64,000 nt of DNA, from contig NZ_QGGH01000014.1 of the NCBI RefSeq assembly GCF_003148495.1, positions 82,172 through 146,171 of the forward strand. Reading direction: 5' to 3'. The notes beneath the pieces are model-generated. The model was given only the letters and a program-made list of their open reading frames with translations, searched no databases and was not told where the DNA came from. Every line of letters begins with the position of its first letter. The first letter of the stretch is position 1. The translations under genes and the position numbers were made by a program. The stretch is from Mesorhizobium loti. GTDB taxonomy: Bacteria; Pseudomonadota; Alphaproteobacteria; Rhizobiales; Rhizobiaceae. Shown piece after piece: positions 49,223 to 59,892 of this stretch.

Positions 49223-50584
49223 TCAGACGCCCAGCGACTTCAGCTTGCGGTGCAAGGCGGAGCGCTCCATGCCGATGAACTCGGCGGTTTTCGAGATGTT
49301 GCCGCCGAAGCGGTTGATCTGGGCGATCAGATAGTCCTTCTCGAACTGTTCGCGCGCCTCGCGCAGTGGCAGCGCCATGATGTGCTGGTCGGATTGATTC
49401 GGCGTTCGCGGCATGACATCGCCAATCTCGGCCGGCAAAAGGTCCGCGGTGATCGGCGCATCGACATCATCGCCGCGCGCCAGGATCATCAGGCGCTCGA
49501 CATTGTTGCGCAGCTGGCGGACGTTGCCCGGCCAATTATGCGCCTGCAGCACAGCCAGCGCGTCGTCGCCGATGCGGCGCGGCTTGATGCCGGCCTGGCG
49601 GGCGATCTGCTTCATGAAATTGTCGACGAGATAGGGAATGTCCTCGCGCCGCTCGGCCAATCCCGGCACCATGACCGGCACCACTGCCAGGCGATGATAA
49701 AGATCCTCGCGGAAACGGCCGTCGGCGATCATCGCCTCGAGATTCTGCGAGGTCGAGGAGATGATGCGGACATCGACCTTGACCCGCTTGGTGCCCCCTA
49801 CCCGCTCGAACTGCTGCTCGACCAGCACGCGCAGGATCTTGTTTTGCGTCTCGCGCGGCATATCGGCCACTTCGTCGATGTAGAGGATGCCGCGATGAGC
49901 CTCCTCGAGCGCGCCGACCTTGCGCTCGACGCCGTTCGATTCAGTGCCGAACAGCTCGATCTCCATGCGCTCGGGCGTGATGTTGGCGGCGCTCAGCGTC
50001 ACGAAAGGCGCGGTCTTGCGCGCCGACAGCGTGTGGATGGCACGTGCGGCCAGTTCCTTGCCCGAGCCTGACGGGCCGATGATCATGACGCGGCTGTTGG
50101 TCGGCGCGACGCGTTCGATAGTCTGGCGCAACTGGCTCATCGCCGACGACATGCCGATCAGATCGAAGGTTTCGCCGCTGCGCAGCTTGAGGTCGGAAAC
50201 CTCGCGCCGCAATTTCGAGGTCTCGAGCGCACGCTCGGCAATGAGGATCAGCCTGTCGGCCTTGAACGGTTTTTCGATGAAGTCATAGGCGCCGCGACGG
50301 ATGGCGGAGACCGCCGTTTCGATGTTGCCGTGGCCCGAAATCATCACCACGGGCAAGGTCGGGTGCATCGTCTTGATCTCGTCGAGCAGCGCCAACCCGT
50401 CCAGGCGCGAGCCCTGCAGCCAGATGTCGAGGAAAATCAGCCGCGGCGCCCGGTCGGCGATCGCCGCCAACGCGCTGTCGGCATCGAATGCCGTGCGGGT
50501 TTCGTGACCTTCGTCGCTCAGGATGCCCGCGACGAGTTCACGGATGTCTTCCTCGTCATCGACGATGAGAATATCAGACGCCAT
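49223..50584 (-). CDS. ntrX: Nitrogen-regulation response regulator NtrX
   Basis: A 453-aa response regulator: receiver domain (MASDILIVDDEEDIRELVAG; phosphoacceptor in LIFLDIWLQGSRLDG; Lys in FIEKPFKADR), AAA+ domain (Walker A IGPSGSGKELAARAIH; the sigma54-interaction loop is degenerate and lacks GAFTGA), and a Fis-type HTH at the end (ISKTAEFIGMERSALHRKLK). The start is set at 50584; the frame extends further upstream but inside ntrY. It overlaps ntrY by 11 bp. Confidence 0.95.
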   Translation of the reverse strand: MASDILIVDDEEDIRELVAGILSDEGHETRTAFDADSALAAIADRAPRLIFLDIWLQGSRLDGLALLDEIKTMHPTLPVVMISGHGNIETAVSAIRRGAYDFIEKPFKADRLILIAERALETSKLRREVSDLKLRSGETFDLIGMSSAMSQLRQTIERVAPTNSRVMIIGPSGSGKELAARAIHTLSARKTAPFVTLSAANITPERMEIELFGTESNGVERKVGALEEAHRGILYIDEVADMPRETQNKILRVLVEQQFERVGGTKRVKVDVRIISSTSQNLEAMIADGRFREDLYHRLAVVPVMVPGLAERREDIPYLVDNFMKQIARQAGIKPRRIGDDALAVLQAHNWPGNVRQLRNNVERLMILARGDDVDAPITADLLPAEIGDVMPRTPNQSDQHIMALPLREAREQFEKDYLIAQINRFGGNISKTAEFIGMERSALHRKLKSLGV

Positions 50585-52877
50585 TACCGACCTTTTCAGT
50601 TTCTCGTTCGTTTTCCGTCCTGCTTTCGCCGCGCGAAGCCGCAACGGCCGCAGGCGGCAGGATGATGCTGATCATCGCGCCGCGCCCATTGTGGAAATCC
50701 GCAGGTGCATCATGAAGTTCCAGCCTGCCACCATGGTCCTCCACGATCTTCTTGACGATAGCGAGACCGAGCCCGGTGCCCTTCTCGCGTGTGGTCATAT
50801 AGGGCTCGAGCAGCCGTTGGCGATTCTCGCGCGGCAGGCCTTTGCCATTGTCGATGACGTCAATGCGAATCGCACCATTCTGGCGCCCGGCTTGAATCCG
50901 GATTATGCCGTGCGAACCGTCCTTCTGTTCCAATCCATCGATCGCCTCGGCGGCGTTCTTGATCACATTGCCGAAAGCCTGCGCCATCAGGCGGCTGTCG
51001 AACGTGCCCTTGAGCGGCTCGTTGCCGAACACGCGCTCGAAAGCAATGTCGGCGCGGCTGACTTCAACCAGGAACGAGGCCTCGCGCAAGGATTCGCGCA
51101 GGTCGATGGCTTTCATCTCGGGCTTAGGCATCCGCGCGAAAGCGGAGAATTCGTCGACCATGCGGCCGATATCCTCGACCTGCCGGATGATGGTGTCGGT
51201 GCATTGATCGAAAATCTCGCGGTCCTCGGTGATGACCTTGCCGAAGCGTCGCTTGATGCGCTCGGCCGAAAGCTGGATCGGTGTCAGCGGATTCTTGATC
51301 TCGTGGGCGATGCGCCGCGCCACGTCGGCCCAGGCGGAGGAGCGCTGCGCCTGAACCAGATCGGTGATGTCGTCGACCGTCACGACATAGGATTTTTCCT
51401 CCGAGCCGTCGTCGCCAGCCTCGATGGTGATCTGCACGTTGAAGGTCCGCTCGGCGCCGGCGCGATAGAAGGTCACCTGCTCACGATAGACAGGCTTGCC
51501 GGACTTGCGGCCGATCTCGAAGACGCGGCCGACATGCGGCAGCACGGCGGAGAGGTTCTGCCCAAGCGCCGCGCTGGCGGAGATGGCCAGCATTGCCTCG
51601 GCCGAGCGGTTGACGATGGTAACGATGCCGTAGGGATCGACGCCGATGACGCCTGCGGTGACGCCGGCAAGCACGGCTTCCGAGAAGCGGCGCCGTTCGT
51701 CGATCAGGTCCTTGGCCGACAGGATTTCGTTGCGCTGTGATTTCAGTTCCAGAAGCATCTTGTTGAACGTGTCGCCGAGCGAAGCGACATCGCCGTCCGA
51801 AGGCCTGACGGGAACCGCAACGTCGAGATTGCCGGTCGCCACCTCGTCGGCGGCACCGATAAGCTGGCGAATGGGCCGCACAAGACGGTCGGCAACCGCA
51901 ATGCCGGTCCAGATGGCGGACAGGATGATGATCAGCGTCAGCGACAGATAGGGCAGCGCGAAGGCCACCTGCGAGGTGCGGCGGTTGTCTTCCAGACCAC
52001 GATATTCGTCGGTGTTGGACCTGACGATCTGCCGCGCCTTGATCACTTCGGGATCGACGAGGCGAATGGTGTAGAGATAGAGCCCTTCGATCTCGCGCAG
52101 CTTGACGATGGCGCCCATGATGTTGCGCGTTTTCGGCTCGATCAGCACCGGCTTGCCATCGGAGGCGCTGGACACGGCGCCTTCCGGTGGCTCGGGCATG
52201 GCGAAATCCGTATCGGTCTTGGCGCTCATGACGAAAGAGCCGTCCGGCTTGATCAGCGCCGCATGGGCCAGCGACCGGCCTACGGCTTCCTTGTTCATCA
52301 GGTCGAGAAAGCCAGTGCGATCAAGGCCATAGAGTGTGCGCGACGCATCTAGATCATAGGCCATCGACAGTGTCGTGCCCTGGAGATTGCGGGCATTTTC
52401 CTGGACATAGGCGTCGGCGATCGACAGCGACGAATTGACGATCGTCTTGGTGCGTATCTCGAACCAGCGGTCGAGACCGATGTCGAGCGTGATCGACGCG
52501 ATGATCGCCACCATGATCGCTGGAATGGCGGCGACCAGAGCGAACATGGCGACGATGCGCACATGCAGCCGCGAGGCGGCCTTGCCGTGCCGGCGCGCCA
52601 TGAGGATACGGTGAACTTCACGTCCGACCAGCGCAATGAGGAATAGGACGAAAGCCGCGTTGAGGGCAATCAGCGCCAGCGTCGTCGATTCGTTTGGCGT
52701 GATCGGCGTCGCGCCAACAAGGATGGTGAACGAGATCGCCGCCGTCACCAGGGCGCCCACAACCGCGACCACGCCGGGCAGCGCCAACAGCCGGCGCCCG
52801 TCACGCGTGCCGGGTTCGCTGAAAAGCGGTTGGTTTGTTGTCGGTGCCTGCGGAGCCATTTCGCCGTCTAGAGCCAT
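50574..52877 (-). CDS. ntrY: Sensor histidine kinase NtrY
   Basis: A 767-aa membrane sensor kinase: two to four N-terminal membrane segments (VVAVVGALVTAAISFTILVG; ALIALNAAFVLFLIALVGRE), a periplasmic region, HAMP domain, PAS domain (about residues 385-500), HisKA with RRIAHEIKNPLTPIQLSAER (phospho-His), and HATPase boxes with KNAAEAIDGLEQ, DNGKGLP and EKGTGLGLAIVKKIVEDHGG. It partners NtrX for control of nitrogen and redox-related genes. The start is set at MALDGEMAPQAPTTN. Confidence 0.95.
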   Translation of the reverse strand: MALDGEMAPQAPTTNQPLFSEPGTRDGRRLLALPGVVAVVGALVTAAISFTILVGATPITPNESTTLALIALNAAFVLFLIALVGREVHRILMARRHGKAASRLHVRIVAMFALVAAIPAIMVAIIASITLDIGLDRWFEIRTKTIVNSSLSIADAYVQENARNLQGTTLSMAYDLDASRTLYGLDRTGFLDLMNKEAVGRSLAHAALIKPDGSFVMSAKTDTDFAMPEPPEGAVSSASDGKPVLIEPKTRNIMGAIVKLREIEGLYLYTIRLVDPEVIKARQIVRSNTDEYRGLEDNRRTSQVAFALPYLSLTLIIILSAIWTGIAVADRLVRPIRQLIGAADEVATGNLDVAVPVRPSDGDVASLGDTFNKMLLELKSQRNEILSAKDLIDERRRFSEAVLAGVTAGVIGVDPYGIVTIVNRSAEAMLAISASAALGQNLSAVLPHVGRVFEIGRKSGKPVYREQVTFYRAGAERTFNVQITIEAGDDGSEEKSYVVTVDDITDLVQAQRSSAWADVARRIAHEIKNPLTPIQLSAERIKRRFGKVITEDREIFDQCTDTIIRQVEDIGRMVDEFSAFARMPKPEMKAIDLRESLREASFLVEVSRADIAFERVFGNEPLKGTFDSRLMAQAFGNVIKNAAEAIDGLEQKDGSHGIIRIQAGRQNGAIRIDVIDNGKGLPRENRQRLLEPYMTTREKGTGLGLAIVKKIVEDHGGRLELHDAPADFHNGRGAMISIILPPAAVAASRGESRTENERETEKVGNGV

Positions 52878-52962
52878 GATTGCGTCGGATGTATGCAACG
52901 CATTGTGGCGATTATGCAACAAGTGTGACCGAGACGGAAATCTTTCGCGAGCCGTCCCCCGA

Positions 52963-52987
52963 AAAGAGCCCGATCTTCAGATCAGGC

Positions 52988-52989
<2 letters not shown>
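52963..52989 (-). terminator. ntrC terminator
   Basis: On the minus strand, the hairpin GAGCCTGATCT / AGATCGGGCTC begins within the ntrC stop codon, followed by CTTTTC. It separates ntrBC from ntrYX. Confidence 0.7.
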
Positions 52990-54444
<1,455 letters not shown>

Positions 54445-54448
<4 letters not shown>

Positions 54449-55587
54449 TTGCGGTCTCCTTCACCGTCTTCATCGGCGCCGTATGGTGCTTCTTTCCAGG
54501 CCGGCATCAGGATGCGGAATGTGGTCCCACGCGGCGTCGATTCGCATTCGATGATGCCGCCATGCTCGCCAACGATCTTGGCGACCAACGCAAGACCCAA
54601 CCCGGAGCCGTTCGGCTTGGTGGTGATGAACGGATCGAACAGGATCGGCAAAATATCTTCCGAGACGCCGGAGCCATTGTCGCGCACGCAGAATTCCAGC
54701 GGCAGCGATACGCGATCCTGCGTACCCGGCACGGAAACGCGGATGCCGGGCCGGAAGGCGGTCGACAGCACGATCTCGCCCTGTGGGTCGCTGCCGATTG
54801 CCTCGGCGGCGTTCTTGACCAGGTTGAGGAACACCTGGATGAGCTGGTCACGGTTGGCAAACACCGGAGGCAATGAAGGATCATAATCCTCCATTATCTT
54901 GATTCTCTTGGCAAAACCGTTTTTGGCGATGGCCTTCACATGGTCGAGCACGACATGGATGTTGACGGGATAGCGATCGATCGGCCGCTCGTCGGAAAAC
55001 ACCTCCATGCGGTCGACCAGCGACACGATGCGGTCCGTCTCGTCGGTGATCAGCCGCGTCAGCGCGCGATCCTCGTCGGAAGCCGACAGTTCGAGCAACT
55101 GGGCGGCACCACGGATGCCGGAGAGCGGGTTCTTGATCTCATGGGCAAGCATCGCCGCCAGGCCGGTGACCGAGCGTGCCGCGCCGCGATGCGTCATCTG
55201 CCGGTCGATCTTGTCGGCCATCGACCGTTCCTGGAACATCACCACGACGGAGCCCGGATATTCCGGCACCGGGGCGACGTAGAGATCGACGACCTTCTCG
55301 ATGCCCAGGCGCGGCGACGACACGTCGACGCGGTACTCGTTGACCGGGGCCCGACGCTCGCGCACCTGATCGACCAGCGTAAGCAGCGGGCTGCCGAAGG
55401 GAATGAGCTTGGACAGCGTGTTGCGCGCCAGCATCGTCGCGCTCGAGCGAAAGAAGTCTTCCGCGTCGGCGTTGGCGTAGGTGATGAACCCTTGCTCGCT
55501 GATCATGATCACCGGGCGGCGGATGGTGTTGAGCACGATCTGGGCGGCATCCGCCATTTCAGCGCCCTGGCCAGCGGCGGCGTTCAT
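54445..55587 (-). CDS. ntrB: Nitrogen regulation histidine kinase NtrB
   Basis: A 380-aa cytosolic kinase: an N-terminal PAS domain (VLNTIRRPVIMISEQGFITY), HisKA with MLAHEIKNPLSGIRGAAQLL (phospho-His) and the HATPase with KNAAEAIGSDPQ, RDNGSGVSEDILPI and SGLGLALVAKIVGEHGG. It phosphorylates NtrC. It starts in an ATGA overlap with dusB. Confidence 0.97.
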
Positions 55588-56612
55588 GCGGCGCTCCGCA
55601 GGTTCAAAGGTTGCGGATCGCGCGAAAACACATCGCGCAGCAAGGCAATGACGCGTGCGGGCTCGAATGCGGTCAGTATGGCCTTTCGGCTGTCGTCTGC
55701 GACACCGCCGGCATGACGATCGAGATACCAGCCGAGGTGCTTGCGCGCCTGGCGCAGACCGCTCTCGACACCGTAGAGCGCGAGCATGTCCTCATAGTGC
55801 GCCACGATGTAGTCAGTCAGCACCGTCGAGCCCTGTGGGAGATTTGGCGTTGTTTCGCCTGTCGCTGCCGCCGCAATGCCGCCCGCGATCCAGGGCGCGC
55901 CATAATGCGCGCGGCCGATCATCACAGCGTCTGCACCCGACTGATCGAGGATAGCAGCCGCTTCTGCTGGCGAAGACACGTCGCCGTTGGCGACGACCGG
56001 GATGGACACGGCTTCTTTGACGCGGGCGATGGCGCGCCAGTCGGCCTTGCCTTGATAGAACTGGCAGCGCGTGCGGCCGTGCACGGTCACCATCCTGACG
56101 CCTGCCTGTTCGGCGCGGCGCGCCAGCATCGGCGCGTTGAGCGCGCCTTCGTCCCAGCCCAGCCGCATCTTGACCGTCACCGGCACCTCGACCGCGCCGA
56201 CAACGGCGTCGATCAGCGACAGTGCATGGTCGAGATCCAGCATCAATGCCGAGCCGGCATAGCCACCAGTGACCTTCTTGGCCGGGCAGCCCATGTTGAT
56301 GTCGATGATGTCGGCGCCCTCGCCGGCGGCTATACGCGCGCCTTCCGCCATGTGCGCCGCCTCGCGGCCGGCAAGCTGGACCATATGGACCGGCAGGCCG
56401 GAGTGGCGTATGCGCAGGTTGAAACCGGCCCTGCCCTTGGCGAGCTCGCCGCTGGCCACCATTTCGGACACGACCAGGCCCGCGCCGTGCGCGTGAGCGC
56501 GCTGCCGGAACGGCTCGTCGGTAATGCCCGACATCGGCGCGAGGAACACGCGATTGCGGATTCTCACACCACCGACATCGAGCGGCGCGGCCAATTTGGT
56601 CAAGTTAACCAT
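55584..56612 (-). CDS. dusB: tRNA-dihydrouridine synthase DusB
   Basis: A 342-aa FMN-dependent TIM-barrel enzyme that reduces uridines in tRNA D-loops: NRVFLAPMSGITDEPFR near the N-terminus, the DIINMGCPAKKVTGGYAG-type catalytic Cys motif (DINMGCPAKKVTGGYAGS), and VHGRTRCQFYQGKADW. Start at 56612; upstream codons in the same frame are unlikely. The dusB-ntrB-ntrC order is the classical alphaproteobacterial operon. Confidence 0.96.
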   Translation of the reverse strand: MVNLTKLAAPLDVGGVRIRNRVFLAPMSGITDEPFRQRAHAHGAGLVVSEMVASGELAKGRAGFNLRIRHSGLPVHMVQLAGREAAHMAEGARIAAGEGADIIDINMGCPAKKVTGGYAGSALMLDLDHALSLIDAVVGAVEVPVTVKMRLGWDEGALNAPMLARRAEQAGVRMVTVHGRTRCQFYQGKADWRAIARVKEAVSIPVVANGDVSSPAEAAAILDQSGADAVMIGRAHYGAPWIAGGIAAAATGETTPNLPQGSTVLTDYIVAHYEDMLALYGVESGLRQARKHLGWYLDRHAGGVADDSRKAILTAFEPARVIALLRDVFSRDPQPLNLRSAA

Positions 56613-56793
56613 GCACAAAAACCAAGCATGTTCATTCGCTGCACATTCTCTAGCCAGAACCGCCGCAATGTGCAACGCGGAATGACGCCACATTAAGGCG
56701 CAATTGGGAAAATGCTGGCCTTCGGGATTGGCTGTGACCAAAGCGCCGCGCGTCCTTCAGGACGCGCTAAGGACGCTTTGGAATTTCATAGTC

Positions 56794-56842
56794 AGCGCAT
56801 GATCTTTCCGAAAACCGATTACACTTTTCGGGATCGTGCGCT
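56794..56842. repeat. Rhizobial-type intergenic palindromic repeat
   Basis: About 49 bp with inverted ends AGCGCATGATC / GATCGTGCGCT and CCGAAAA in the middle, located between the divergent dusB and ispDF genes. Length and CAAAAGT/CCGGTT-type centre resemble the 27187 and 31328 repeats, and I recall similar elements in many Rhizobiales genomes. It abuts the ispDF promoter region. Confidence 0.7.
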
Positions 56843-56856
56843 AGGACCAATCTGCA

Positions 56857-58086
56857 ATGACTGACGCAAGTGAAAATCACGTTTCGAGTGCGGATGGCAA
56901 GGTCGCGGTGGTGATCGTTGCGGCCGGCCGTGGCGCGCGCGCCGGACAGGCCAACGGGCCGAAGCAATATCAACACATTGGCGGCTTTGCCGTCATCGCG
57001 CACACGCTGGAAATTTTTCTTGCCCACCCGCGGACCAGCGAGATTGTCGTCGCCATCCATGCCGACGACCACGAGCTGTTCCGGCAGGCGGCGGGCGCCA
57101 ATGCCGAGCGCGTCACCGCTGTCATGGGTGGGGCGACCAGGCAGGAGTCTGTCCGGCTCGGATTGCTTGCGCTGAGAGGCCACGCTCCGGCGCAGGTTCT
57201 GATCCACGACGCCGTGCGTCCGTTCGTCGATGCGGAGTTGATCGACCGCACCATCGCCGCAATCGGCGAGCGCGAGGGCGCGTTGCCCGCTTTGCCCGTC
57301 GCCGACACGCTGAAGCGCGAGTCGACCTCTGGCGTGGTTGGCGAAACCGTTTCGCGCAGCGGGCTCCACGCGGCGCAAACGCCACAGGGCTTTCCATTCT
57401 GGCCTATCCTTGCCGCACATGAGAAAGCCCATCATCTGGGAAAAATGGATTTTACCGATGACGCGGCGATCGCCGAATGGGCGCATATTCCGGTAAAGAT
57501 CGTTCCGGGCTCGCCGGACAATATCAAACTCACCTGGGCACGGGATATTGCGATGGCGGACCAGCGGCTTTCCGGCGAACGTGTTCGCTTCCCCGACATC
57601 CGTACCGGCAATGGCTACGACGTCCACGCCTTCGAACCCGGCGACCATGTCACCCTGTGTGGCGTCGCCATTGCGCATGACAAGAAACTGTCTGGCCATT
57701 CCGACGCCGATGTCGGCCTGCACGCCCTGACCGATGCGCTGCTGGCGACTTGCGGCGCCGGCGACATCGGCACGCATTTTCCGCCGTCCGACCCGCAATG
57801 GAAAGGCGCTGCTTCCCGGATCTTCGTCGAGCATGCGGCAAGACTGGTGCGCGAGCGCGGCGGACGCATCGCCAATGCCGATATCACACTGATCTGCGAA
57901 GCGCCGCGCGTCGGCCCGCATCGCGAGGCCATGACCGCAGCCCTGTCGCAGATGCTGGCAATTTCACCGGATCGCATTTCGATCAAGGCGACAACCAACG
58001 AGAAGCTCGGCTTTGTCGGGCGCGAGGAAGGCATTGCGGCGATCGCCACCGCCAGCGTGGTGTTTCCCGGCGAGGTGCCGGAATGA
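56857..58086 (+). CDS. ispDF: Bifunctional IspD/IspF enzyme (MEP pathway)
   Basis: A 409-aa fusion catalysing CDP-ME formation (IspD) and cyclisation to MEcPP (IspF) in isoprenoid synthesis. IspD: VVIVAAGRGARAGQANGPKQ and HDAVRPFVDAELIDR. IspF from about residue 250: RTGNGYDVHAFEPGDHVTLC with the zinc-binding Asp and His, HSDADVGLHALTDALLATCG, and ATTNEKLGFVGREEGIAAIA. Fused ispDF is usual in alphaproteobacteria. It is coupled to cinA by an ATGA overlap. Confidence 0.97.
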   Translation: MTDASENHVSSADGKVAVVIVAAGRGARAGQANGPKQYQHIGGFAVIAHTLEIFLAHPRTSEIVVAIHADDHELFRQAAGANAERVTAVMGGATRQESVRLGLLALRGHAPAQVLIHDAVRPFVDAELIDRTIAAIGEREGALPALPVADTLKRESTSGVVGETVSRSGLHAAQTPQGFPFWPILAAHEKAHHLGKMDFTDDAAIAEWAHIPVKIVPGSPDNIKLTWARDIAMADQRLSGERVRFPDIRTGNGYDVHAFEPGDHVTLCGVAIAHDKKLSGHSDADVGLHALTDALLATCGAGDIGTHFPPSDPQWKGAASRIFVEHAARLVRERGGRIANADITLICEAPRVGPHREAMTAALSQMLAISPDRISIKATTNEKLGFVGREEGIAAIATASVVFPGEVPE

Positions 58087-58586
58087 GCAACAACGAGCTG
58101 GCAAATGCCCTGCTGCAAGCCTGCCAGAAGCGCGGCATCATGCTGGCGACGGCCGAAAGCTGCACCGGCGGCATGATCATCGCCGCGCTGACCGACATCG
58201 CCGGTTCCTCCGCCGTGGTCGATCGCGGCTTCATCACCTATTCCAACGAAGCCAAGATGGACATGCTCGGTGTTTCCACCGCCACGCTTGAGGCGCATGG
58301 CGCGGTTTCGCGCGAGACGGCGATCGAAATGGCAACAGGCGCGCTTGCGCGTTCGCGCGCCGGGCTGACCCTGGCGGTCACCGGCATTGCCGGGCCTGGC
58401 GGCGGTTCCACGGAAAAACCGGTCGGTCTGGTCTGGTTCGGCGTCAGCCTGGACGGCCAGAGCGTGACCGCCGAGCACAAACTGTTCGCAGACAAGGGTC
58501 GCGATTTCATTCGCCGCGAAACGGTCAGGCACGCGCTGGAACTCGGCTTGCGCGCGCTCACAAACGCGGGTTTGGCCAGTTGGTAG
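58083..58586 (+). CDS. cinA: CinA C-terminal domain protein (NMN amidohydrolase-like)
   Basis: A 167-aa protein consisting only of the CinA C-terminal domain (PncC type): LATAESCTGGMIIAALTDIA, SNEAKMDMLGVSTATLEAHG, VTGIAGPGGGSTEKPVGLVW. PncC enzymes deamidate NMN in NAD recycling. It overlaps ispDF by 4 bp. Confidence 0.92.
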   Translation: MSNNELANALLQACQKRGIMLATAESCTGGMIIAALTDIAGSSAVVDRGFITYSNEAKMDMLGVSTATLEAHGAVSRETAIEMATGALARSRAGLTLAVTGIAGPGGGSTEKPVGLVWFGVSLDGQSVTAEHKLFADKGRDFIRRETVRHALELGLRALTNAGLASW

Positions 58587-58587
58587 G

Positions 58588-59274
58588 CTAAATTTGCGAT
58601 TCTGCTTTCGATGCCGGGCTGCCTTGCCCCAGGCGTGGCTCCGTCCCAGCCAGTAGCCGCTGAATGTTGGCGCGATGGCGCGCAATCACGTAAATGCTGC
58701 CTGCAATCACCAGCAATCGATAGGGTAATGGCTGCTCCCAACCGCAGATGAGGGCGATCGCAGTCAACGCCGCCAGCATCGAACCCAGGGAAACAATTCG
58801 AAAAACAACCAACACAGCGCCAAAAACCGCTGCGGCACCTACACCCACTGGCCAGGACAGCGCCAGCAACACGCCGAGCCCCGTCGCAGCGGATTTGCCG
58901 CCTGTAAAATTCAACCAGATCGAACGGCCATGCCCCAACAACACGGCAAGTCCAGCCAGGCAAACAGCCCAAGGCAGCCAAGTTTGCAGATCAAACGTAG
59001 TTGGCGGCGTGACGAACGGCAACGTGGGGAACCAGGGATAAAACCAGCTGGCAAAGATGATTGCCGCTGCACCTTTCAGCACATCCACAAGCAGGACCAC
59101 CAACGCAGGCCATTTCCCAAGGGTCCGCAACACGTTCGTTGCGCCAGTGGATTTGGAACCATGCTCTCGGATATCAATGCCCTTGAGCAGTTTCCCCGCC
59201 AGATAGCCGGTGGGCGTAGAACCGAAGAGATAGGCGATCGCCAGTCCAACCCCACTCGCTATCCAGAAAAGCAT
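58588..59274 (-). CDS. plsY: PlsY-type glycerol-3-phosphate acyltransferase, atypical
   Basis: A 228-aa polytopic protein with the three PlsY motifs: YLFGSTPTGYLAGKLLKG, IREHGSKSTGATNVLRTLGK, and the GHGRSIWLNFTGGKSAATGL block. It transfers acyl groups from acyl-phosphate to glycerol-3-phosphate at the inner membrane. The ATG at 59274 has GAGG eight bases upstream; a GTG three codons earlier is less likely. The motif wording (GIDIREHGSKSTGATNVL) is close to what I recall of cyanobacterial PlsY, and the gene is visibly less GC-rich than its neighbours. Confidence 0.9.
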   Translation of the reverse strand: MLFWIASGVGLAIAYLFGSTPTGYLAGKLLKGIDIREHGSKSTGATNVLRTLGKWPALVVLLVDVLKGAAAIIFASWFYPWFPTLPFVTPPTTFDLQTWLPWAVCLAGLAVLLGHGRSIWLNFTGGKSAATGLGVLLALSWPVGVGAAAVFGAVLVVFRIVSLGSMLAALTAIALICGWEQPLPYRLLVIAGSIYVIARHRANIQRLLAGTEPRLGQGSPASKAESQI

Positions 59275-59424
59275 GGGATTCACCTCGACGTTCTAATTTC
59301 GGCCAATCATCAATCCTATGGATTGTCGCGATCTGGGGTAAAGTGGAAACCTATAGCCTTGGGTTCTTGGTTCGCTTGAGATGTTGCACACTCAGAACAC
59401 CTTCGCGTGGTGACCCCGGAGGCC

Positions 59425-59880
59425 TCAAGCCGGTTTTGCGCCGTAGATGACGTCGGCACGCTTCTCGAAAGCCTCGGCGAACATGCGGAAGGCGCGGTCG
59501 AACATGGTTCCCATCACCGCGCCGAGAATACGGCTCTTGAACTCATAGTCGATGAAGAACCGGACGGCGCAGCCGGCGCCGTCCGGCTCGAAACGCCAGA
59601 CATTGCTCAGATATTTGAACGGGCCGTCGATGTACTTCACGTCGATGGTGTTCTCGTCCGGCTTCAGCAGCACCTGCGTCGTGAAGGTTTCCCGGATCGC
59701 CTTGTAGCCGATGCTCATGTCGGCGAGGAGAACTGTGCGTCCGTCGCGCTCCTTGCGCGAGCGAACCGTCAGCGCCTCGCAAAGCGGCAGGAATTGCGGA
59801 TAGGATTCGACATCGGCGACCAGCGCGAACATCTGCTCCGGTGTGTGGGATACGCGACGGATGGCTTCGAATTTTGGCAT
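59425..59880 (-). CDS. RatA/Coq10-type SRPBCC protein
   Basis: A 151-aa START-like beta-grasp protein (RatA, YfjG, Coq10 family): EAIRRVSHTPEQMFALVADV, SYPQFLPLCEALTVRSR and SRILGAVMGTMFDRAFRMFA. Members bind ubiquinone or lipids and support respiratory chain function. It lies 12 bp after lipA in the same direction, probably one transcript. Confidence 0.93.
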   Translation of the reverse strand: MPKFEAIRRVSHTPEQMFALVADVESYPQFLPLCEALTVRSRKERDGRTVLLADMSIGYKAIRETFTTQVLLKPDENTIDVKYIDGPFKYLSNVWRFEPDGAGCAVRFFIDYEFKSRILGAVMGTMFDRAFRMFAEAFEKRADVIYGAKPA

Positions 59881-59892
59881 AAAACCAGCGAG

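Noticed and set aside
58745..59245. GCGATCGC octamers in plsY as proof of cyanobacterial origin
   Set aside because: The octamer occurs twice in the gene but also elsewhere in the window (for example near position 15), so it is not diagnostic in a GC-rich genome.
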